The position numbers were made by a program, and so were the translations under genes. From JAGOBP01 sp046328575 (GTDB lineage Bacteria; Chloroflexota; Anaerolineae; Fen-1058): a DNA stretch of 64,000 nucleotides. Below the pieces are notes generated by a model. The model was not told where the DNA came from. It saw only the letters and a list, made by a program, of their open reading frames with translations, and did not search any database. Location: contig JAXLWI010000013.1 of NCBI GenBank assembly GCA_046328575.1, forward strand, positions 1-64,000, given 5' to 3'. How positions within the stretch are numbered: position 1 is the first letter of the stretch; each line of letters starts with the position of its first letter. Shown here piece by piece: positions 58,796 to 64,000 of the stretch.

Positions 58796-59122
58796 CTAAT
58801 TGCCACCCGGCCTGACTTCGTCTTCATAAGACTCGGCCACCATCAACGTCACGAGGTCTTTAGCAAACGACATCAGGTCCGCTCCGGCCGCCTGATTCTC
58901 TTCAGACCGCATGGCTTGTTTATAGGTGTCCATGTTATCGAAGTACATCTCGAACATCATGTAATACGGCGCGGCCCCATCGGGCGCAGCCATGATGCGC
59001 GTCCATTCGGTCTTACGCAGGCCGGGAATCTTCTCGACCAGGCGCAAATGGACATTAGCATAGTGATGCTCAAAGGCTTCGATATCTTCGGGTTGCTTGT
59101 AGAGAGCGATGAGTTTGATCAT
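58796..59122 (-). CDS. EthD-domain protein
   Basis: 108 residues, a dimeric ferredoxin-like alpha/beta barrel. IKLIALYKQPEDIEAFEHHY, HLRLVEKIPGLRKTEWTRIM and PYYMMFEMYFDNMDTYKQAM match EthD, known from ether and polyketide degradation clusters. It is usually an accessory or small cyclase-type protein. First gene of the operon with the zinc-ribbon crotonase and SDR; the next start is one base past its stop. A degradative role on a cyclic or aromatic compound would fit all three. Confidence 0.85.
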   Translation of the reverse strand: MIKLIALYKQPEDIEAFEHHYANVHLRLVEKIPGLRKTEWTRIMAAPDGAAPYYMMFEMYFDNMDTYKQAMRSEENQAAGADLMSFAKDLVTLMVAESYEDEVRPGGN

Positions 59123-59192
59123 GAACGCTCCGCGCTGAGGAACAACAAATCTTCAGCCAGAGGCTGAACTTGAACTCATTATATCACTCGAC

Positions 59193-60479
59193 TCAAGCCT
59201 TGCGTCGACTGATAATCCGCACGGCGAGCGCCACCACCCCGATCGTGAGTACCGCGGCCTGCAGACCGCAGATCAGAATCAGCGCATCGCTGGGAGCACG
59301 ATCGAACAAGGCGATCAGCGGCCGTTCGGTCGGAACGGGTCGCGGCGCAGGTGGCGTCAAGCGCGAAGCCGATACGCTGGTTGGAAACACAATCGCCACG
59401 GCTTGCGCCGTCGACGTGGGTGGCTGAAGCGTGATCATTTGAACCGTTGGCGTCGACGCGGGCGTGCTCGTTTCGAGCGGCGCGGGTGCGACTGTCGGTT
59501 CAGTGGTCGCTGTTGCTGCCGGCGTCGATGTGGCGGCGGTGGTTGGTGTGGCGGTCGCAGTTGGCGTGGGAGTTGTTGTCGCTGCGGCCGTGCCAGTCGG
59601 TTGTGGAGTGGCCGTCGTCGTGGCTGCTGAAGTGGCGGTGGCTTGTGCAGTTGAGGTCGCCGCCGTGGTCGCGGTCGCTGTAGTCGTCGGTGTCACCGTT
59701 TCCGTCGCCACCAGGTCGGCCACATTGACCACACGCGTCATCTTAGTCCCGCGTTTCAACTCGTCGCGCAACTCAACCGTCAGTGTATGCGCCCCGGGCG
59801 CATTCGACAGCGTAAAGGGCACACTGGCCGCCCACGGCACCCAAGGCAGACTATTCAAATCAGTGCCCTCGCCAATCCGCATTTGAACGGCCTGTCCCAT
59901 CAGCGTAACGCCATCGCCGGTCGTGATGTTGTCTTCGTTGGTCAGCAACAGCGTCACATTCGGCGGTGTGCCTGTAACGAAAAACGGCAGCACGTTGGGC
60001 TGCGCGCCAAAATCGAGCGTAAAGTAGGTCCCTTTGTCGCTAGCCGCAAAGGCCACGCCGATTTCACGATAACGCGTGTTGATTAAGTTGGAGCGATGCG
60101 CTTGCGAATTGATCCAGAAATTCCAGGCATCGTCGACGGTCGCCGTCTGCCCGCCGTAGATGTTTTCGCCCCAAATGCCAAAGTTGCGCCAGAACCCGTA
60201 GCCTGACGCGCGAATGCGCGAATCCATCGTCGAGCCATCCGAGCCGGTGTGATCGACGAAGCCATACGTGGCCATGTCAGTGCTGTGGCGCTGTGCCGCC
60301 GCAGTGAGTTTGTCGCTGACCGCCAGCGGCAGCAAGCCGCTTTGAGTGCGCAGCGCATTGATGCGCGTCAACAGATCAGAAACCGGATCGGCCTGGGCAA
60401 CCGTAAGGCGCACCAGTCCGGCCAGAAGCGCCAAGGCCAACAACAGGTTGAATACAGGTCGCACAACGCGGACTAACAT
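59193..60479 (-). CDS. CAP/SCP-domain (YkwD-like) protein with Thr-rich stalk and membrane end
   Basis: 428 residues. Signal peptide (1-26, LLLALALLAGLVRLTVAQA), then a CAP domain (about 30-160) with the cleft histidines in RHSTDMATYGFVDHTG and NSQAHRSNL plus GENIYGG; next a beta domain, a Thr/Ala/Pro stalk of about 110 residues, and a C-terminal helix, ALILICGLQAAVLTIGVVAL, followed by RRKA. So it is anchored with the CAP domain outside. CAP proteins bind sterols, lipids or act as proteases; this role is unknown. Start at 60479, with TACAAT seven bases upstream and no ribosome site. Overlaps no neighbour. Confidence 0.85.
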   Translation of the reverse strand: MLVRVVRPVFNLLLALALLAGLVRLTVAQADPVSDLLTRINALRTQSGLLPLAVSDKLTAAAQRHSTDMATYGFVDHTGSDGSTMDSRIRASGYGFWRNFGIWGENIYGGQTATVDDAWNFWINSQAHRSNLINTRYREIGVAFAASDKGTYFTLDFGAQPNVLPFFVTGTPPNVTLLLTNEDNITTGDGVTLMGQAVQMRIGEGTDLNSLPWVPWAASVPFTLSNAPGAHTLTVELRDELKRGTKMTRVVNVADLVATETVTPTTTATATTAATSTAQATATSAATTTATPQPTGTAAATTTPTPTATATPTTAATSTPAATATTEPTVAPAPLETSTPASTPTVQMITLQPPTSTAQAVAIVFPTSVSASRLTPPAPRPVPTERPLIALFDRAPSDALILICGLQAAVLTIGVVALAVRIISRRKA

Positions 60480-60486
60480 GGGGCGA

Positions 60487-60492
60487 ATTGTA
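60487..60492 (-). promoter_or_regulatory. -10 box seven bases before an ATG (probable leaderless start)
   Basis: TACAAT on the minus strand, then TCGCCCC and the ATG at 60479. No Shine-Dalgarno. Same layout as at 39478, 36974 and 29287. Confidence 0.45.
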
Positions 60493-60505
60493 ACACGAGT
60501 GAAGG

Positions 60506-61453
60506 CTACCGCGCTGCGGCCAGTCTGAATTTGATGAAGATCCACGGCGCGAGCCATAACGCCCATAAAGCGATCAACGCGTAGCGCAGGTAGCGAAAGA
60601 TCTCGGCCGTCTCGATCGGTTCGCGCGGCAAAATCGCACCGAGACCGAAACGAATGATCACCACACCCAGCGCGCCGATCAATAAGCGCAGAGCATATTG
60701 CCGCCGCGAACCGCGCACATCAAAGCGTGCCGTGCGCCGCATCAAAATCAAGCCGAGGCCGCCGCCGAGTAGCAGCCCTTGATCGGCAATTGGAACGTCG
60801 AGATTGCGCGGATCGATCGGGCCGGCTTGTACCGGCCACTCCGGTGGATCGATCGCATTCGCGATTGAGGACCGTACGATCACCATCAGCACCAACAAGC
60901 TGATCGAAAAACACACAACGGCGACGATCTGTAATCCGATCGGTTTGGCGGTGACCCAGCGCGTAACGGGCGCTTGCAGGCGCGTGAAGACCATCAATAC
61001 CAGCAGCCCGACGAACCAGCCGCCTAAAATATCGGCAGCGAAGTGTACGCCCAGATAGAGGCGCGAGGCAGCCACGCCGACGATGAGCACGCCAGCCACG
61101 ATCCACAACCAGCGTCGCTTGAGCGTTGAAGCCAGATAGCCGTACGCCGTAAACGACGATTGTGAGTGGCCCGACGGCAAGCCGTAACTCACCTCGGTGC
61201 TGATGGCCTTCACGCGGGTATCGATCCAATAGGGACGCGGCAGATGAAACATCCACTTGACCAGACTATTGGTGTAGCTGGAGAAGACCACGACCCACAT
61301 CAGCCGCGCGCCGAGGCCGCTATCGACGCACCAATACAACACACCGACGATGACGACAAAGACCTCTTCCTGACCGAACAGCGAGATCAACTTCATCACG
61401 CTGTCGAGCGCAGGACTGAGCTGTTGGAGCACCAGATTCAGGCTAGTATCCAT
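60506..61453 (-). CDS. PAP2-family membrane phosphatase
   Basis: 315 residues, eight or so membrane helices. The three phosphatase motifs are complete: KWMFHLPRP (KxxxxxxRP), LPSGHSQSS (PSGH) and SRLYLGVHFAADIL (SRxxxxxHxxxD). Substrates of such proteins are undecaprenyl pyrophosphate, phosphatidate or similar lipid phosphates. A family branch with a long C-terminal membrane extension (about 190-300). Upstream of the CAP gene by 26 bp and probably its operon partner in the cell envelope. Confidence 0.88.
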   Translation of the reverse strand: MDTSLNLVLQQLSPALDSVMKLISLFGQEEVFVVIVGVLYWCVDSGLGARLMWVVVFSSYTNSLVKWMFHLPRPYWIDTRVKAISTEVSYGLPSGHSQSSFTAYGYLASTLKRRWLWIVAGVLIVGVAASRLYLGVHFAADILGGWFVGLLVLMVFTRLQAPVTRWVTAKPIGLQIVAVVCFSISLLVLMVIVRSSIANAIDPPEWPVQAGPIDPRNLDVPIADQGLLLGGGLGLILMRRTARFDVRGSRRQYALRLLIGALGVVIIRFGLGAILPREPIETAEIFRYLRYALIALWALWLAPWIFIKFRLAAAR

Positions 61454-61473
61454 ATGATACTCTCACCAAAACA

Positions 61474-61497
61474 GAGACGCTCCAGGCGGAGCGTCTC
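61474..61497 (-). terminator. Terminator after the zinc-ribbon membrane protein gene
   Basis: GAGACGCTCC (61474-61483) and GGAGCGTCTC (61488-61497) pair perfectly around a 4-nt loop; leftward a TGTTTTG follows. Confidence 0.82.
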
Positions 61498-61513
61498 GAT
61501 CGGATTCGGGCGA

Positions 61514-62719
61514 TTACATCAGCAGCGGCAAGTTTTGAACCTGCAACATCGCATACTCGTGATAGAGCAACAGCGAACTGCCTGTGTCGCTGGACTGCGA
61601 CTTGGACACCAGGTAGAGGATGATACCCAGAATGATCAGCGCAATCACGACGGCGATGGCGACCTTGATCCATGAGATCGGCTTCTCGCCTTGCACCTCG
61701 CCGGTCTGGCCGTTGATCATGAACTGGAAGGTCTTGTTGTTGTAGCGATATGAAGCCACCCACACCGGCAGCAGCACATGCTTGTACGTCAACGCCGACA
61801 GATCTGATCGGACCTGCAAGTTGCGGTGTGTGTCACCGGGCACTTCGGAATCGCAGGCGCGACGCTCATCGCTATAGATGAGATCACGCCCGATCGGCCA
61901 CGCTTCCGCCAACGCAATCTGATACGACTCCGCGCTCCAACCCGCTAGAAAATCGGGCTTGTAGGTCAGCAACTTCTTCGTATCGTACGGATAAATCTTC
62001 TGTAAGATACGCACGTTGATGCTGCGCGTCGCATACACCAATACGTCGTCATAGTCGCCGGTGTGATGACCGCTCGACGGATACCAGCGGATCTTCTGCA
62101 CCTGTTGTTGCTCGCGCACCTGTTTACCGTCGCGCGTTACCGTCACCCACTCAGTTACGTAGTAATAATCTCCCGACTCGGCGTGCCAGTCACTTTCGGC
62201 ATGCGCGTCAAACGTCCAGAACGGTAGGTACACACCGCGCAGTTTCTGCCCGCCACCCAATGCCTTCAAATCATTCGGATGAAATAGACCCTGCCCCAGC
62301 CAATCGCGGAACTTACGATGAGCCGTCGCTTCGTCCACCGCAAACGGAATCACCGACTCCGGCTGGATCAAGTTCGGATCGGGCTTCTGCTCGATCACCT
62401 GATTCGAGCCGCAGAACGGGCACTGCGTTGAAGTCACATTCGGCGGCACATTCACCGTTGCGCCGCAACTCTTGCAGTTGATCGATTTGACTTCGGTGCC
62501 ATAGCCATGCGCCTTGCCCGATTGATCTTGCAAGGCAAGCAGTAAATCGTGTTCTTGCGCAGTCTCGACGGCACCGGGCACAGGCATCGTGTGGCCGCAG
62601 AACGGACAACTCAACATGCCTTGTGCAGCGTCAAAGTTCATTTTGCCCGCGCACTTGGGGCAGATATAGGTTTGCGAAGCGGCGGCGACACTGGCGGGTT
62701 CAGCGGGTGGTGTGCTCAT
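61514..62719 (-). CDS. Double zinc-ribbon membrane protein (TFIIB-like ribbons)
   Basis: 401 residues. Two N-terminal zinc ribbons: CPKCAGKM with CPFCGHTMP, and CKSCGATV with CPFCGSNQ, then a soluble beta-rich domain (about 120-330, including PFWTFDAHAESDWHAESGDY and HVLLPVWVASYRY), and one C-terminal membrane helix (about 350-370), with a short tail. Such proteins are often misnamed as helicases or PriA; no nucleotide site is present. The soluble part is probably cytoplasmic, tethered to the membrane. Unknown role. Confidence 0.8.
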   Translation of the reverse strand: MSTPPAEPASVAAASQTYICPKCAGKMNFDAAQGMLSCPFCGHTMPVPGAVETAQEHDLLLALQDQSGKAHGYGTEVKSINCKSCGATVNVPPNVTSTQCPFCGSNQVIEQKPDPNLIQPESVIPFAVDEATAHRKFRDWLGQGLFHPNDLKALGGGQKLRGVYLPFWTFDAHAESDWHAESGDYYYVTEWVTVTRDGKQVREQQQVQKIRWYPSSGHHTGDYDDVLVYATRSINVRILQKIYPYDTKKLLTYKPDFLAGWSAESYQIALAEAWPIGRDLIYSDERRACDSEVPGDTHRNLQVRSDLSALTYKHVLLPVWVASYRYNNKTFQFMINGQTGEVQGEKPISWIKVAIAVVIALIILGIILYLVSKSQSSDTGSSLLLYHEYAMLQVQNLPLLM

Positions 62720-62770
62720 GACGTCTCCCTTTCAGATAAGCCTGGCCTCAAGTATATGCGGATTGCGTTT

Positions 62771-64000
62771 TCACTTCAAGCGCAGCGTTTGGCCCAAGCG
62801 CGCGCCGGTTTCAGGATCGTACAAACCCACGTCGATCGAGGTCGTTGCCGACGGTAAGTCATACGTATCGACGATGTATTCTTTCGGCAGCCACCAAGAC
62901 GTCGGATAAGTGCCGTTCACTGGCGGATTATCTCGTCCCCCGATCGGCTGATCGGCGGCGTCGAAGGCATGTGTGAACACCGTGTAATCTTGATCGATCG
63001 TTTTCAATACGTGCCAAATCAGCGTTAACTTCGTCGCATCAGAAGTTCGATCGAGGTTGTAGCCGGCCAACGTGATTGCATCACCAAATGGCGCGTCAAG
63101 GCGATGCTCGATCGGCGGTTCAGCCACCACCCGATCGCCCGTGTACAAATTGATCGTTCCCAGATCGATCGGCTGATCGTTTCCAAAGACCACAGCCAAT
63201 GTGTAATCGCCCGCGGTTACCTCAGCCGGTGTTCGCAGCCGATACCGATCGGCGATGATCGCGCCCGTCGGCCAGCGATCAAACGGATAAGTGTTATGCA
63301 CAGGCGCACTCGTCGTCAGCGTAATCGGCGGCTGTTCAATCACGGTACAACCACACGAATCGAGTCGAATCGTCATATCGGTCGCCGTCACGGGCGCAGT
63401 GCTTTGCCAGAACAGTGTAAAGATGATCGGCGCGCCTTGCTTGACCGACGTCGTCTCTTGCGAATAGCCCAGCAATTTCAGGCCAGGCCGCACCTCACGA
63501 TCAAGTCGCTTGCCGATGCTGAGATTCAAAGCCTCAGTGGTGAGCGTGTCAATCGGCAGCGGCGACAAACGCGCCACCGTGCCGCCAAAGCCGCCATCGG
63601 TTGCGACGATGTTGAGACGCGTGTTGGCGCTCTGCGAAAACAGACCGACGCGCAACTCATAGTCGCCGGGCGGCGCGCCCGCCGCGATCGGCACATCCAA
63701 TCGATTGATGATGATCTCGCCCGGCGTCCACTCCTCCGACGGATAATCGAACGAGCCAGTCTGACCCCATTCAAAGCCCCACGCATCGCGCAACTGCGCA
63801 AAGGTCGAATAGTCGCCGCGATCGGGTGGATTGAGTACGCGCCAATACAGCGTGACGGATACATCATTGCGATCTACGGCTATAACATCACGATTTTGAT
63901 TTACCGGTTCACGATCATAGCCGAGCAGTTGAATGACGTTGCCGAAGTTCACATCGAGTTTGACTTGCGGCGTAACTACAGGCTGCGCGGTCAGATGATA
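62771..64000 (-). CDS. C-terminal beta-sandwich part of a large membrane or surface protein (cut by window end)
   Basis: The frame is open to the window edge, so about 410 residues of a longer protein are seen; a GTG at 63952 is not a convincing start. Three similar beta-sandwich modules carry the motif set FGN-IQLLGYDRE, VSVTLYWRVL and YELRVGLFSQS; then LKLLGYSQETT, FTLFWQST; then ITLAGYNLDRT, LTLIWHVLK, DYTVFTHAFD and the closing DVGLYDPETGARL. From recall, these modules follow GT39-type glycosyltransferase membrane regions in Chloroflexota; that part would lie beyond the window. Confidence 0.72.
   Translation of the reverse strand, partial: YHLTAQPVVTPQVKLDVNFGNVIQLLGYDREPVNQNRDVIAVDRNDVSVTLYWRVLNPPDRGDYSTFAQLRDAWGFEWGQTGSFDYPSEEWTPGEIIINRLDVPIAAGAPPGDYELRVGLFSQSANTRLNIVATDGGFGGTVARLSPLPIDTLTTEALNLSIGKRLDREVRPGLKLLGYSQETTSVKQGAPIIFTLFWQSTAPVTATDMTIRLDSCGCTVIEQPPITLTTSAPVHNTYPFDRWPTGAIIADRYRLRTPAEVTAGDYTLAVVFGNDQPIDLGTINLYTGDRVVAEPPIEHRLDAPFGDAITLAGYNLDRTSDATKLTLIWHVLKTIDQDYTVFTHAFDAADQPIGGRDNPPVNGTYPTSWWLPKEYIVDTYDLPSATTSIDVGLYDPETGARLGQTLRLK

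Noticed and set aside
57901..58815. 304-codon rightward frame opposite the zinc-ribbon crotonase
   Set aside because: Antisense shadow of a well-supported gene, rich in Arg/His with no domain.
61514..62719. Helicase or PriA-like protein
   Set aside because: Only zinc ribbons resemble it; there are no Walker motifs and there is a membrane helix.
1..64000. tRNA, rRNA, insertion sequences or prophage
   Set aside because: No cloverleaf-like segments, rRNA blocks, transposase frames or phage structural genes were recognised by eye; a covariance search was not possible.

Overview
The window looks like a chromosomal segment of a Chloroflexota bacterium, probably close to Anaerolineae or Caldilineae. 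The reasons are secreted proteins ending in YLPVVLR or YLPIVRR, long Thr/Pro/Ala-rich linkers, a SARP-type ATPase regulator with TPRs, a lone XPB-type helicase-associated protein, and an F420-type PPOX oxidoreductase. GC is moderately high and GATCG words are very common. I saw no rRNA, tRNA, CRISPR array, transposase or phage module.

Layout. 0-7.3 kb: truncated, apparently self-regulated TetR gene; a secreted YadA-head-like protein with an S74 self-cleaving chaperone and a membrane tail; a SARP regulator; a DUF123 nuclease and an esterase. 7.5-16.2 kb: one operon for a membrane-bound, energy-converting group 4 [NiFe]-hydrogenase related to complex I (J-, K-, L-, N-, A-, B-, CD-, H- and I-like subunits plus a HycI-type protease). 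Three of its genes carry five single-base indels. 16.3-22.7 kb: amino-acid permease, saccharopine-dehydrogenase-like enzyme, a low-GC orphan and a hybrid-sensor-type histidine kinase. 22.9-29 kb: large secreted adhesin/propeller protein, a 315-bp tract of 21-bp repeats and a beta-lactamase-fold lipoprotein. 29.3-34.7 kb: AlkZ-like and YdeI-like proteins and a glycyl-radical enzyme with its activase. 34.8-39.9 kb: a divergent PadR/ArsR regulatory pair with clear promoters and palindromic operators, DinB-like protein, helicase-associated protein, 3-hydroxyacyl-CoA dehydrogenase-like protein and pyruvoyl arginine decarboxylase. 40-44.6 kb: secreted pullulanase/alpha-amylase with a long leader containing a terminator. 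44.6-64 kb: scattered CoA-ester enzymes, uracil-DNA glycosylase, FmdE, PepF, a pentaheme cytochrome, an operon of R2lox, pseudokinase and crotonase, an EthD/crotonase/SDR operon, CAP-domain, PAP2 and zinc-ribbon membrane proteins, and the tail of a beta-sandwich protein cut by the window end.

Physiology suggested: a fermentative or facultative heterotroph using starch-like glucans, amino acids and CoA-linked acids. Reduced ferredoxin could be disposed of as H2 with ion pumping, and the glycyl-radical enzyme implies anoxic episodes. R2lox and a multiheme cytochrome imply that oxygen or respiratory chemistry is also met.

The most unusual sequence-level features are: gene junctions filled with 7-nt-period word repeats that fold back on themselves and run into start and stop codons; the hydrogenase/complex-I hybrid with clustered indels; the 21-bp repeat tract; the possible attenuator ahead of the pullulanase; the R2lox-pseudokinase operon; and several genes whose -10 box lies only 6-7 nt before the ATG, suggesting leaderless mRNAs.
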